From Bradyrhizobium sp. 141 (GTDB lineage: Bacteria; Pseudomonadota; Alphaproteobacteria; Rhizobiales; Xanthobacteraceae), in the NCBI RefSeq assembly GCF_023074055.1, contig NZ_JADPKR010000104.1, positions 1 through 64,000 of the forward strand: a DNA stretch of 64,000 bases. Direction: 5' to 3'. Under the pieces are notes generated by a model, which saw only the letters and a program-made list of their open reading frames with translations, was not told the DNA's origin and did no database searches. Positions 35,697-45,730 of the stretch are shown in pieces (the stretch's first letter is position 1; every line of letters begins with the position of its first letter). The position numbers were made by a program, and so were the translations under genes.

Positions 35697-36224
35697 TTCG
35701 ATGTTCTCCTGCAGAGAATCCTCGAGTAAGATTTGATGCTTAGAGCGCTCTTATGTGTATCAACAGAGTTCATCGGTGTTGTCTCGATCGCCAGGACTCG
35801 ATGGTAGCTGAAACCAACAGCTCGATGCGGGCGAGCGAGAACGGCAACATTCATCCGTTTGATGCAAATGTGGCGAAACGAGTACTCGCGAGACTTGGCT
35901 TTACCCCGGGACGAGCTCGGCAAAGTAGGCCTAACGGTTTGCGGCTGCTTTGAATACCTCACGGACCCCAGTTCAGCCTGGTGTGAACGACGTCCTGCAG
36001 GTTCTGCCATTAGGTCGTCCCGCTCGCGCGTGCAGCCGTCGCGAAGTGGCGATTAGGCCCGAAATGTCATTGCTCCGGCCTTTAGGTATTATGGGTCCGA
36101 ACAGCAGCTCGAGCAGGCTTCTCTACGTTTACCATCCGGCGCGATCAGCCGAGAAGCTCACCTACTCCGTTGCTAACGGAAAGCGCAAGCCACGCGCACA
36201 CAACACGAGCCGTTGTTGCTTCCC
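35697..36224. other. Gap without a recognisable gene
   Basis: About 530 bases between the XRE-cupin gene and the histidine decarboxylase stop. Short ORFs only, with no motifs. Confidence 0.35.
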
Positions 36225-37343
36225 CTACATTCGCTCTCTTCTGTTCGTCATCGCCTCGATTAGCCCATCGATTCGGCACTTGGTTATGCCGGGCGTGACG
36301 ATCAGATGGCTGACATCGTTAGTGGCAATTTGCCACTCGCTCTTAATCCCTTCTCCGACAGGCGGAAACACTAGGGTCAGCGCATGGGGATTACGCCACG
36401 CGCTGACGCCGCGCGCATTGAACTCATCGACAGCATAAGCAGCCAACTGCTCACATTCAAGAAACGTCCGCTTCATTCCCTCGATACCTAGACTCCGGAT
36501 CACGTACCAGAGAATGATCGGCGTGTACGCATTGCGCGATCCGCTCAACGTCGCGTCCAAGCTGCCGATGTAATCAACCGCCCGCACTACACGCTGGACG
36601 TGCTGCTTACGAGAGAGAACGACGCCGCACGGCATCGGAGCGCCAAGAAACTTGTGTCCGCTGAGCGTGATGGAGTCGGCTCCATCCGCGAAATCGAACG
36701 CCGGTTTCGGATCCAAGAAGGGCGCGTACGGTCCGCACAATGCGGCGTCGCAATGGAGGTAAACGTCATTGACGCCGACTTCGCGAAGGACCGTGCGAAT
36801 TTTGGCTGCATCATCTTTTCCCTCCTTCATCGTGGTGCCTATATTCGCGACTACAACAGCCGGGCGGTACCGGCTACGGGTCGCTTGCTGCTCTAGATCC
36901 TGATAGCTTATTTCCCCATTGGGCTCCGAAGCCACCACGCAATGTTCAAGCCCAAGCAGACGAACTCCCTTGCTCACACTATAGTGCGTTTCTCGCGAGA
37001 AGTAGGTGACCGCATCCGGATAGAGTTCGCGGCCGAGATACAGCCCATAGATATTGCCTTCGGTCCCCCCGTTGGTGACGTATCCCCAATAGTCACAGGA
37101 AGGTGCCCGAAACAGCTGGGCAAAGAACTCGACAACTTCGCATTCGAAGGCGTGGGAATTGACCCGATAGGTTCCTGGTTCGAACGGGTCGCCAAGGTTG
37201 TTCCCTGTAAATTTCATGAAGCGCCACAGCGGTTCATAATCGAACCCTTTCGCAAACGGGAAGCCGAGAAAACTTTCGTTTGCCTTCTCCATCGCATGAA
37301 ATAGGTCATCGAGTCGTTTAAGGTGCTTGAGTTCTAGCATCAT
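36225..37343 (-). CDS. hdc: PLP-dependent histidine decarboxylase
   Basis: About 372 residues from the ATG at 37343; a frame to 37364 exists. It belongs to group II PLP decarboxylases of the small bacterial histidine decarboxylase type (about 380 aa). Seen: GYVTNGGTEGNIYGLYLGRE (PLP phosphate region), HYSVSKGVRLL, VYLHCDAALCGPYAPF (the Asp that pairs with the PLP nitrogen) and SLSGHKFLGAPMPCG (the PLP Lys). Expected reaction: histidine to histamine plus CO2. A GNAT gene lies about 100 bases upstream on the same strand, so histamine acetylation is conceivable. No histidine/histamine antiporter is seen, so an acid-resistance role is less likely. Confidence 0.85.
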   Translation of the reverse strand: MMLELKHLKRLDDLFHAMEKANESFLGFPFAKGFDYEPLWRFMKFTGNNLGDPFEPGTYRVNSHAFECEVVEFFAQLFRAPSCDYWGYVTNGGTEGNIYGLYLGRELYPDAVTYFSRETHYSVSKGVRLLGLEHCVVASEPNGEISYQDLEQQATRSRYRPAVVVANIGTTMKEGKDDAAKIRTVLREVGVNDVYLHCDAALCGPYAPFLDPKPAFDFADGADSITLSGHKFLGAPMPCGVVLSRKQHVQRVVRAVDYIGSLDATLSGSRNAYTPIILWYVIRSLGIEGMKRTFLECEQLAAYAVDEFNARGVSAWRNPHALTLVFPPVGEGIKSEWQIATNDVSHLIVTPGITKCRIDGLIEAMTNRRERM

Positions 37344-37440
37344 GAGTCTTTCGCAGTTGCCCAACTCGTGGGCCCTGTTAGCTATTCCATTTCACGTACG
37401 CGCGTGGGTGCCGCCTGGGGCAGGCTCGCCGGCGCAGCTC

Positions 37441-38043
37441 TTAACGAGGCTCACGAAGCATAGGAAAAACCGGTGGCGAACTGCCGACCTGAACCTCACC
37501 CATGACTTTCCATCCCAGGCTCTCATATAGCCGTGCCGAGTCAGAACTACTGGCTTCCGTAAATGCTAGTCCTTTCGCCTCGTCCAGGATCGCAAGACCG
37601 TGCCGGTAGAGGAGCCCTCCCAACCCAGACCGCTGGAGCATGGGATCGATGCCCAGCATGGTGAAATACCAATGCGGCTCCTGAGGGTGAAACTTGCCGA
37701 ACTCTTCGAATACCCTTTCAGTTTCGCTTCGTCTGTACTCTGGAACGCTACCCAGCAAGAACTTCATCATGCTCGCGTCGTCCCGCTGCACTTTGTCGGT
37801 CAACCACAGTAGCGCTCCCTTGTCGCCGTTGTCGAAGTACGCACCGCTTCGATCTGTGTACGGATCGCCAGCATAACAATTGAGGAACCCGCCGAAATGG
37901 CGTAAGTAACGATGCGGCTCGGGATAGAGCCACCTTAATAAGGGACACATCGTGAAGGCTGTCGTCAGAACGGCGCTGACCCTCGAGCGATCCTCGGGCG
38001 TGACGATCTTGACCGACTCGTTCTCTCTAGACACTGTTTGCAT
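37441..38043 (-). CDS. GNAT family N-acetyltransferase next to histidine decarboxylase
   Basis: A 200-aa GNAT. The acceptor side (about residues 15-110) is longer than usual; motif A is HWYFTMLGIDPMLQRSGLGG (Q-R-S-G-L-G core), and motif B is SARLYESLGWKVMGEVQV. It probably forms an operon with hdc downstream. The substrate could be histamine or an unrelated amine. The start codon sits in a TTTGCATAATGCA context that looks like, but does not match, the module operator. Confidence 0.75.
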   Translation of the reverse strand: MQTVSRENESVKIVTPEDRSRVSAVLTTAFTMCPLLRWLYPEPHRYLRHFGGFLNCYAGDPYTDRSGAYFDNGDKGALLWLTDKVQRDDASMMKFLLGSVPEYRRSETERVFEEFGKFHPQEPHWYFTMLGIDPMLQRSGLGGLLYRHGLAILDEAKGLAFTEASSSDSARLYESLGWKVMGEVQVGSSPPVFPMLREPR

Positions 38044-38692
38044 AATGCACCTCTCTGGGACTCCCGCGAATAGGGTGATCGATCAACGAGGCCCGAATTA
38101 CTCCGCAACCCCGTGCTTCGCCTCACCTGCGCCTCGGCATTGATTGCGGGCCGCCTGACCAGCATCCAGCAGGACTTGTGCCACTCCGATTGTAGCGGCA
38201 CACACTCTCGCTTTCTTCTATCGAGGTGTCGCGCTCGTAACAGCTTGCCAGGTTGCAGACATGACACGTGTGAGGTTTCGAATAAGAAGCGTGAGTACGG
38301 TCGAAGCGAGTTGCGCCTCCTGGCACACTGTAGGGATACGGAGGCATGCGGTTTTGCCGCGCGCAACATAACCATTTTTCTAGGAACGCTCTGCGGGACG
38401 GTAACCGCGTTGAGCGCGAGGTATTCCCCTTGAAGCCAGTCCGCCTTTAACACCGGCACGACGCACGCCGACGCAAATCCACCCCATTTTCAGAAGCGCT
38501 TGCCCTTGGCGGGATGGTGTTACTCCCCGCGCGCAGCGTCTCTCTTTTCAAGGAGCTCGCTCTTGACTTCGATCAGTTACGCATGATGGAAGACATGCAG
38601 GTCGGCAACTTGTCAGTGCGCAGGTAGGACCCCTACCTGCTGCGGGTTTCGCAGTTCGCCAGACATTTTTGCTCGGCTCGGTCTACCAGACA
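38044..38692. other. Gap without a recognisable gene
   Basis: About 650 bases upstream of the GNAT gene. No convincing ORF. A minus-strand GCACGGGGTTGC near 38108 resembles a -24/-12 promoter but has the wrong spacing. Confidence 0.35.
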
Positions 38693-38815
38693 GGCCTCGT
38701 CGATATATCTGAGGAGGTTCTCGTCGGAGAACTGCCTTGGCGAAACGTTGATCGCCATCAGCAGCGGAGGAAGGCCGTCGCGCTGCCAGGCCATGTTTTG
38801 CTCACAAGCCGCGTG
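38693..38815 (-). pseudogene. EAL-domain (cyclic di-GMP phosphodiesterase) fragment
   Basis: About 40 residues read ACEQNMAWQRDGLPPLLMAI, then NVSPRQFSDENLLRYIDEA. This is the middle of an EAL domain just before its substrate-binding core. No EAL motif or GGDEF domain is found nearby, and the frame soon ends, so it is a relic. Confidence 0.6.
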
Positions 38816-39595
38816 CATGTTGTTTGTTGACGCGACGTGCCTCGCAAGCCGCGGACTCCACAGCGGTGCCTTCATTCAGCCGTCCATTGAGCAGCCTTTC
38901 ACGCTGCTTCTTCGAAGATGGCTAAGAAACAACCGACTGGCACCTCCCGCGTCTACGGCTTCCTGCCTGAATTGGGGATTACAAGGATCGCGGCGAGACA
39001 CGATCGATACGTCGCAGACTTGAATCGAGATCCGGAGGGCTGCTATTGGTTCGTTCCAGGAAGCCGTGATTTCCGAGTCTCTGTTCGGCGAACACGGATC
39101 TATCAGGAGCGCCCGGACCCAAGGTCTTCTTTCTCAAGGATTGGTCGAATCGTATCGCCAGTCGCTATCTGAGATCATTGGCCCACGAAAGTCGTGCGGG
39201 CGGGGCCTGCTTCTTGATCTGCACGCGTTTTTCGGACCCATTGAAGACGCTGATGCTAGCAACACGGGATGGACGTCCTGGCGCGGATTGCCCGATCCGA
39301 TACCGCTCGTGGACAATGACCTCTACTCTCCGCATCTCCTCCGACGACCACAGGCATGGCACATCAAAATAACCGAGCATCGGCTCGGCGCTCGGCCGGC
39401 CAGGCGAACCGATTCGAGGATGAAAAGCGCCGAGGGCTCGACAGGGTCCGGCTACGCCGCGATCCAGCGTGATTCGGGTATATGCGCCGCATTCCTTTGC
39501 CGAACGCGAGATAAGAGCAGCGAATATGACCTCAAATTGTATCACGCTAGATGATCCACGTTGCGACCTTTAAGTGACCTTTTTGGGGCTCCAAT
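38816..39595. other. Gap with unrecognised ORFs
   Basis: About 780 bases. An 84-codon plus-strand ORF at 38918 and a 126-codon minus-strand ORF at 39165-39545 are open, but neither has a recognised motif or ribosome-binding site. Likely decayed DNA. Confidence 0.35.
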
Positions 39596-39988
39596 ATGAA
39601 GAGACTTCTGGGACTCTTGCTGCTCGCCCATTCCTTCTTTCTTTCCGCCGAGGCCATTGCACAGGGGCTTCCTGCCCCCTCATACTGGAAGAATGAACGA
39701 GGTTCAGAACTTTTTGTTTGGTCCGTCAATAGCGGGGCAATACAAGGGACTTTCACAAACCATGCTCAAGGGTTTGCGTGCCAGGGCATTCCTTATCCTG
39801 CATCGGGAGCCGTTAGCCCAACTGGCTTGTATTTTGTTGTTAGCTTTGCCCAGTGCAATTCCTTCACCCGGTGGGTTGGAAAACTCAACGGGTCTCAAAT
39901 GCCGACCTCATGGACGCTGTTCTACGTTGACAAGAACGGCAAACCCGGCAAGTTGAAGGGTGCCGATACATTCACGCGCGTATGGTAG
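39596..39988 (+). CDS. Avidin family biotin-binding protein, bradavidin II-like
   Basis: A 130-aa secreted protein: signal peptide of about 22 residues (MKRLLGLLLLAHSFFLSAEA), then a mature domain of about 108 residues. Seen: SYWKNERGSELFVWSVNSGA, IQGTFTNHAQGF, ACQGIPYPASG, FAQCNSFTRWVGKL, TSWTLFYVD and the end DTFTRVW. The Trp, Ser and Asn residues match avidin biotin-contact positions, and the two Cys may form a disulfide as in rhizavidin. The sequence agrees closely with what I remember of bradavidin II from Bradyrhizobium diazoefficiens. It stands alone; there are no biotin genes nearby. Proposed roles for bacterial avidins are antibiosis or biotin scavenging. Confidence 0.88.
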   Translation: MKRLLGLLLLAHSFFLSAEAIAQGLPAPSYWKNERGSELFVWSVNSGAIQGTFTNHAQGFACQGIPYPASGAVSPTGLYFVVSFAQCNSFTRWVGKLNGSQMPTSWTLFYVDKNGKPGKLKGADTFTRVW

Positions 39989-40555
39989 TTTTCAATCTTC
40001 TTGCTCTGTCGCGACCTTAGATTGGAAACTCACTCTCGCGAGTTTTTGGCTGCGTCTCTTCGGGAAATGTGGGCTCGCCTTCGTGGAGCACTGGCCTGTC
40101 CAGGATCAGCTTCGATGCTGGACAGCCGGCAGGTCGTGCCGAACGGCCCGGGAAAAACATCAAAGGGCCTCTCCCGAAATCCGAAAGGACATTCTGAATT
40201 TGCGTCAGAATCGCGGGACGATCCGTGCACTACCGTTACTTTTCAGGTCCTTGTTTTGAAGCCGAGCGCGGGCTCCGGCAGATGCCGCTAACATGTGCGG
40301 CGGTCGCGTTGCCTGAGTTTGGTTGACGATGTGAATTTTCAGCTCTCGATACTCAGAATTCTCACGCAGCGCGATTCGCAGGCTTCGCCGCCGAAAGTAG
40401 CCAAGGGCGCGCTCAGTCTAACCGTTCCGCGAAGCTGCTTGCTATTGCCGCTTCATGTTGCGCGGCGACAAGATCGCACGTTGGCAACGAGTACGGACTT
40501 GATCCCTCTCTAGCCACTAGGTAGATCGCCGTCATTTGGAATTGGAGATACTTTA
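39989..40555. other. Gap without a recognisable gene
   Basis: About 570 bases. No ORF with a recognisable product. Confidence 0.35.
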
Positions 40556-40760
40556 GTGACGACTTGTATCGTAAAGTGGTTTAACGTGACCCAGGCTATG
40601 GTTTTATCAAGCTGGATGATGGCGGAGCTGACGTTTTCGTGCACATACGGCGGTCGAGAAGGCCCGCTATACCGATCTTGCAGAGGGGGCCTTGATCAGG
40701 TTCGAGATCAAGACTGGCAGCTCAGGCAAGGTATCCGCAGAAAATCTGCGTACAGGATGA
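40556..40760 (+). pseudogene. Cold shock protein (CspA-like), two frameshifts
   Basis: Reading three frames in turn restores a CSD protein of about 67 residues: CIVKWFNVTQ, then GYGFIKLDDGGADVFVHI, then VEKARYTDLAEGALIRFEIK and SGKVSAENLRTG followed by TGA at 40758-40760. RNP1 (GYGFI) and RNP2 (VFVHI) are present but in a different frame from the start. The lesions lie near 40590 and 40655. Confidence 0.75.
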
Positions 40761-40827
40761 TTCGCGCTATCAGCTACATGACGCGTCAACAGTGATTCGC
40801 CGTGTTTTTTCAAAACCATTGTATTTC

Positions 40828-41748
40828 TCAGGCAAGAAGATTCGCAGCCGCAAGATCTTCGATTGCGGCGCCAACAGACTTGAAGAGAGTGATCTCTTGC
40901 TGCGAAAGGCGGCCAGACTTCAAACCATTGGTTAACTCATGAAGATCCCCACAAATCAATGAGGCGTCCCACCGGCCAGCCGCAATCGGCTGGAGCAGAT
41001 CACCGGCTTCTTTGAGGGCACCCGCATAGTATCTACGAACACGCGGCTGCGGCAAACAGCATCGTCGTCGGTCTCACGCATTTCTGGTGTGAATGCGTCG
41101 ACGAGATCGAGATGTGTTCCTGGCCTGAGGTGCTGGCCTACGATCAGCGGCTCACGTGACGTGGTGGCGCAGCTAACGATGTCCGCCACCGAGAGAGCGT
41201 CCGTCAGATCAGCAGCCGGTTTGACCTTGAGGCCCTGATGCTCAAGTGTGTCCGCGAGCGCTTGGACACGTTGCGCATTGCGCCCCCAGACCAGCACGGC
41301 TTCAATCGGCCTAACTGCGCGATGGGCAACGGCCAAATAGGAGGCGAGCCGGCCGGTTACAATTAGCAGCAGCATGCGGCTGTCGGGGCGTGAGAGATGT
41401 CGTGATGCGAGCGCGGAGGCGGCGGCCGTAGGCCGATTAGTGTGTGTTTCGCCATCGATCATTGCGCGCGGCCGGCCGGTTGCCGTCGAACAGCATGAGG
41501 AAAAGGCAGGGAGACCGCATTCCCCGCTCTTCGGAAACACGGTCACCAGCTTCACGCCGAGTGCCTTGCCCCGCTCCCAAGCCGGCATTGTCAGGAGACG
41601 ACCTGGGCTTGCAGCGGTACCAACATTGTAGCTCTGCCGCACTGGCATCGCTTCTCCGCCGCGCCGGACGGCTTCGCTTAAGGCATCGATCAACCTGGAA
41701 TAGTTCGAGGCCGGCATCTACCTCTGGGGCGGAGAAATAACGCGACAT
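40828..41748 (-). pseudogene. Ornithine cyclodeaminase/mu-crystallin family protein, several frameshifts
   Basis: Pieces in order on the minus strand: SAPEVDAGLE, YSRLIDALSEAVRRG, GRLLTMPAWERGKALGVKLV, GRPRAMIDGE, RTAAASALA-like TAAASALASRHLSRPDSRML, PIEAVLVWGRNAQRVQALAD, PGTHLDLVDAFTPEMRETDD and, in another frame, GALKEAGDLLQPIAAGRWDA. At least three frame changes break it (near 41690, 41510 and 41040). The family deaminates ornithine or reduces cyclic imino acids. It once probably worked with the FAD oxidoreductase remnant that precedes it on the same strand. Confidence 0.75.
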
Positions 41749-42002
41749 GATTTCCTCGTTTTCATTCGAAGTTCGGACGAGTTTAGCACCCGTCGCTCCG
41801 TGACAGCACGGTCTATACCGCCGCCAAAGAGAGGCCGTCGCCAGCGTTTAGAATTCCGTGTGAAGCTCGACCGAACGTACAGAACACAAAAATCTCTCGC
41901 CTCGTAGCAACAGATCGATCGAGGTCTATGGCCGTCAGAGCGCGAAGTTGAGCCATGAGCATGCCGATGACAGCCCCATACTTGGCGAACTCGCTTGGGT
42001 AA

Positions 42003-43288
42003 TCAGAACCGAGACTCCATTAGGTGAACAAGTTGGGACCCCGCGATGTAGAAGGCTTCCCGCGCGGCACGAAAGCGTTGCCGTTCAACGGCAGTGACCG
42101 GCAGCGGAAGATCGTTCTCCGCGATCTGCCCCAGAACGTACGAAGCCAACACACTGCCAAAGACTGTGCCAGGTGCGATGCCGCGACCGTTGTAACCGCT
42201 GAAAGCAACGACGTTGCGGTCGAGTTGGTGAAAGCGCGGCAGGTTGTCCGAGATCATTCCAATCATGCCGAACCAGCCGGTTTCAAACTTCGACATCCTG
42301 AAGTCCCGGAAACAGCTTGCGCAACGATCTCTGAGCCCATGCCCGGTGAACGGATGCGCCCAATACCCTCAAGGGCACCAACACTGCCAAACACGAGGCG
42401 CCCGGAGCAATCCAAGCGAAATGAAGAGAGGACCTCTCGAGTGTCCCACGCTCCCTGCCGTTCAGGCAGGATCGACTTCCTCAGACCATCCGGCAGAGAA
42501 CCTGTAGCAAAGTTGAAGTAGGGCAGATGGATCTGCTCCTGCCGTACCTGCGACCAAAGTCCTTTACCATAGGCATCCGTCGCAACGATCACCCATTCCG
42601 CATCTACCGATCCGCTTTCTGTGCTGACCCTCCAGCGCAAGCCGTTGTGTTGCGCAGTAACAGCCTCGCTCTGTGTGAATATCCTAGCCCCTGCTGCAAG
42701 CGCGGCTCTCGCTAGACCGTGCACATAGGCCAGCGGCTGTATCGTCCCGGCGCGCTTATCGAGCAGCGCCCCGCTGTATTCGCCACCGCCCACTTTCCTG
42801 CGTGTCTCCTCTGCATTTAGCACTACGACAGGGGCGCCACGCTTCTGCCACTGTTCGGCGCGGGCCTCGATCTCTTGCAAGCCCTTACGTCCGACGGCAC
42901 AATGCAGGGTACCGGCACGCTCCACTTCACATTCGATGCCATGCTTTTCGATGAGGTCGAACACCTTTTGGGGTCCACGGCCGAGTTGTTCAATCAACCG
43001 TTCGCCGAACGGGGCGCCGAGCGTATCCGGAAGGGTGTCAGGCATCACCCACATGCCCGCGTTAACCAGACCGACGTTCCGGCCCGAACCGCCGAACCCA
43101 ATTTCGGACGCCTCCAACAGCGCGACGCGCGCCCCTCCTTCCGCGAGATGAAGTGCAGACGACAGCCCGGTATATCCAGCGCCAATCACGATCACATCCG
43201 CTGCGGTGTCACTGGCGAGGGGAACAGTGTCTGGCGCCGGTGGCGCGGTGAGAGCCCACAATCCATGTGATGCTGAATTGTTTCGCAT
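42003..43288 (-). pseudogene. FAD-dependent amino-acid oxidoreductase (DAO family), frameshifted
   Basis: The first 330 codons (from 43288) encode DVIVIGAGYTGLSSALHLAE, GFGGSGRNVGLVNAGMWV and IQPLAYVHGLARAALAAGA. The frame breaks near 42290, and the C-terminal end continues in another frame as ETGWFGMIGMISDNLPRFHQ and GYNGRGIAPGTVFGSVLASY. A single indel would restore a protein of about 427 residues. This differs from the intact oxidoreductase at 32442 and belongs with the broken ornithine cyclodeaminase next to it (amino acid racemisation or oxidation, inferred). Confidence 0.75.
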
Positions 43289-43353
43289 CCAGCAATCCTC
43301 ATACTATTCTTGGTTCTTGATCAGCCCAGGTCGTGCTGCAATCAGTGCCGCCC

Positions 43354-44598
43354 CTAAGGGTCAAGGATGGATACCATTTCGTCGATATGTGCATCGATCC
43401 GCTCGAGAACCTGCCCAGGCACGACGTCGCGTTCTGGAAGAACTGACCACTTGTCGCGCACGGCCGCCGCGGTCTCAGCTACAGCCGTCACCACTGCCCC
43501 CTCTGGAAGACGGCTGCGGTTCGCGAAATTGCGCCAGCGCTCTGGAGTCAGAGCCTTGAATGACTTTTCGCCCGCAAGGCTCAATGCTAGACCATCTTTC
43601 GGGATATAGGAAGCTGTTGAGAGCACGTCGTAGATTGGCGCCAACGTAGGCGTCCGTCCGTCTCCAGGATACAGTAACGACCAATTCTTGAGATGCATGT
43701 CGCCATTGCCCGTGATCGCGGTGAGCGCAAGACGACGGACAAATTCGATCGCGGAATCGAACGAGACACCGCTGTTCAGCGCGGCCGCGATATTGTGATA
43801 CGCCGCACCGGTATATTTCTCGGACGGATAGCGGCCGAAGACCTGTGCAAAGTCCTCCATATGCACGCGCGCTGCATCGGCACCGCGATCGAAGCGACGG
43901 ACAAGAAGCACTTTGCCCGTGGACATGGTGTTAAACTCTTCCGGAATGCCGACGAAATCCGTCTTTTCGACGAGCTCACGTGCAGGCACTTCCATCCCTA
44001 GCGCTTCCGCCAAGGCTAGGATCGCGAATTCGTTTTCCGAAAGTCCAATGTGGGTGAGGGAGGGAAATTTCGCGATGTGCTGCCCTTGCTCATCGTCGAC
44101 GGCGAGCGTGATCCCCCCTTCTTTTCCGGTATTTTTCATCACGGAGAGCTTCATCTGGACACCGGCGAGCGAAAAGCGCGCCTTCTTCTTGCCTTCTGAT
44201 TCTGGCCCGGCCGGAACGGGGACGCCGTCGCTCGGCAACGCTCGTACCGCTCCCGGTAGATTTGTCCCCAGTGCGGCCAAGAGATCGAAGTCGTTTCCAG
44301 GTCTTACTGACGCTGCGTGGTGCTTTTCCATTGCTTCGCGCAGTTTCTCTTCGGGCAGCAAGTTCGCGAAGAACGGCGGCAGCGCGCCGCGTATGGGTTT
44401 GGGATCCCGGCGGAGGCTGCCATCCGCCGAGCGAAGCGACAGGCTGAAGATCGGAGGGTCGTTCAAGCTCCGATACGCGGGCAAGAGATTGAATGCGTTG
44501 TAGTCGCCCGGCGTTCGGACGAGCGTGCCGACGGCAAGATCGTTTAATGAGATGTCGAGCGATTGGATACGTTCAGCCGCGAAGACAGGCTTATTCAT
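43354..44598 (-). CDS. hipA: HipA-family serine/threonine kinase toxin
   Basis: About 414 residues from the ATG at 44598, which lies inside a GAGGAGGAG-rich ribosome-binding region formed by the end of hipB. Seen: the N-terminal couple domain (DFDLLAALGTNLPGAVRALP), FSLAGVQMKLSVM (ATP-pocket region), the catalytic loop GNGDMHLKNWSLLY and the metal-binding Asp in APIYDVLS. Family members phosphorylate glutamyl-tRNA synthetase or other targets to stop growth and are neutralised by HipB. The start of the gene is near, but not overlapping, the hipB stop. Intact and close to the integrase, it would serve as an addiction module for the island. Confidence 0.88.
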   Translation of the reverse strand: MNKPVFAAERIQSLDISLNDLAVGTLVRTPGDYNAFNLLPAYRSLNDPPIFSLSLRSADGSLRRDPKPIRGALPPFFANLLPEEKLREAMEKHHAASVRPGNDFDLLAALGTNLPGAVRALPSDGVPVPAGPESEGKKKARFSLAGVQMKLSVMKNTGKEGGITLAVDDEQGQHIAKFPSLTHIGLSENEFAILALAEALGMEVPARELVEKTDFVGIPEEFNTMSTGKVLLVRRFDRGADAARVHMEDFAQVFGRYPSEKYTGAAYHNIAAALNSGVSFDSAIEFVRRLALTAITGNGDMHLKNWSLLYPGDGRTPTLAPIYDVLSTASYIPKDGLALSLAGEKSFKALTPERWRNFANRSRLPEGAVVTAVAETAAAVRDKWSVLPERDVVPGQVLERIDAHIDEMVSILDP

Positions 44599-44905
44599 GC
44601 TCCTCCTCCTCAACATCTGACGTGAACGCAGGATGGTCATCATCGCCCGTAGCTGGCTGCAGCATTGATTGAATAGCCGGTACCATCGCTTGCGGAATCA
44701 GCATCATTTCCATGCCAAGGGCGCGGGCAACGTTGACGAGTGTCGTTGCGCGGGCTGCAGCGGCACCCGTTTCAATGTCGCGATAGCGGGGCCTGCTAAT
44801 GTTCGCCCGGAGGGCGACTTGCTCCTGGGATAGGCCAGCAGCCATTCGTGCTCTGCGAAAGTGCAGGCCAAGTTCCTTGAGCAGCGGGTTTGGAGCCGAA
44901 GCCAT
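44591..44905 (-). CDS. hipB: HipB-like XRE antitoxin
   Basis: A 104-aa protein with an HTH_3 domain at residues about 12-65 (FRRARMAAGLSQEQVALRAN, ISRPRYRDIETG) and an acidic tail ending EEEEHE. The hipA ATG at 44598 lies inside the final codons, so the two are translationally coupled. It should bind its own promoter in 44906-44960, where a TCATTAACACCGAAATGATA stretch is a possible site, and mask HipA. Confidence 0.85.
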   Translation of the reverse strand: MASAPNPLLKELGLHFRRARMAAGLSQEQVALRANISRPRYRDIETGAAAARATTLVNVARALGMEMMLIPQAMVPAIQSMLQPATGDDDHPAFTSDVEEEEHE

Positions 44906-45730
44906 GGATACGTTCTCGGATCATTAACACCGAAATGATATCTAAACAGATCATAGATCGCGGTCAAGCGAAACGTGAACAGATCTTTCTCGGCGAGAAT
45001 GATCCGTAAACATATCTTTATGGCAATGTTCCAGCGGCACTTGTCGTCTGAACTGTTGACTCTGCTGCCAGAATGCCCTTGGGGCTAATGCTGACGCGAT
45101 GAAGGAGGCAGATCTTATCGCCAAGGTTGACCGATGTTCCCATGCGCTCGCGTGCATTGGGCGCACAGGAATGGCCCGCCAGCGAACGAACCCGATCCTG
45201 GAACGCGGTGCGTCGCTTTTATGGAACTCCAGTTGAAAGCGGTCGGTAGATGGATCGTCGAAGTTCTTCCATGACGCGCCGTCCTAGTGGCGTCGTGCCG
45301 AGTCGTTTCCGTGAGGCGCCTTTGGCGCCGAGCAAGTCCGTATCGCCAAGTCAATTCCGATGTCCGCCAGCCCGCCTCGATGTAGCTGCGAAGCGTCGAA
45401 CTACCTATCAGTTCGTTTTTCATTCTTCGACATGCTTCCCATGAGGGCCAATAGCCTGCGGGCGTGACCGGGCCGCTGACGTGGCCACTCGCAGGGCCGC
45501 AATGCGAGCGGAGTGGTCTCGGCGACCTACCAGCAACTTTTCTTCTATTCGCGTTGATATCCAATCCTACGACGCGCAATTGACGTGTTCCTATGCAACA
45601 TCAACCGGAGCATGATGGTCAAATCGGCGGCACTCGACAGGCAAAGTTCGACGACTGCGTCGATTCTCTTGACGTCCCGCCCAAGAAGCGACCAGGCGAT
45701 TACACAAGAGCCTCGTCGTGAGAGTTGACG
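44906..45730. other. Gap upstream of hipBA
   Basis: About 820 bases. No recognised gene. A frame at about 45615-45720 (AKFDDCVDSLDVPPKKRPGD) looks protein-like but has no start or family; it may be a relic upstream of the excisionase gene. Confidence 0.35.

Noticed and set aside
36140..36170. Sequence GATCAGCCGAGAAGCT looking like a tts box (type III secretion promoter)
   Set aside because: It is about three bases too short against the tts consensus and no secreted effector gene follows.
38030..38052. TTTGCATAATGCA at the GNAT start as a third copy of the module operator
   Set aside because: It includes the start codon, lacks the 3-base spacer and the third half-site, so the match is coincidental.
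38100..38125. Minus-strand GCACGGGGTTGC resembling a sigma54 promoter for the GNAT-hdc pair
   Set aside because: The spacing between the -24 and -12 parts is one base too short and the GG of -24 is missing.
39066..39554. Overlapping ORFs on both strands between the EAL relic and the avidin gene
   Set aside because: No ribosome-binding site, no motif, and frames on both strands are equally open.
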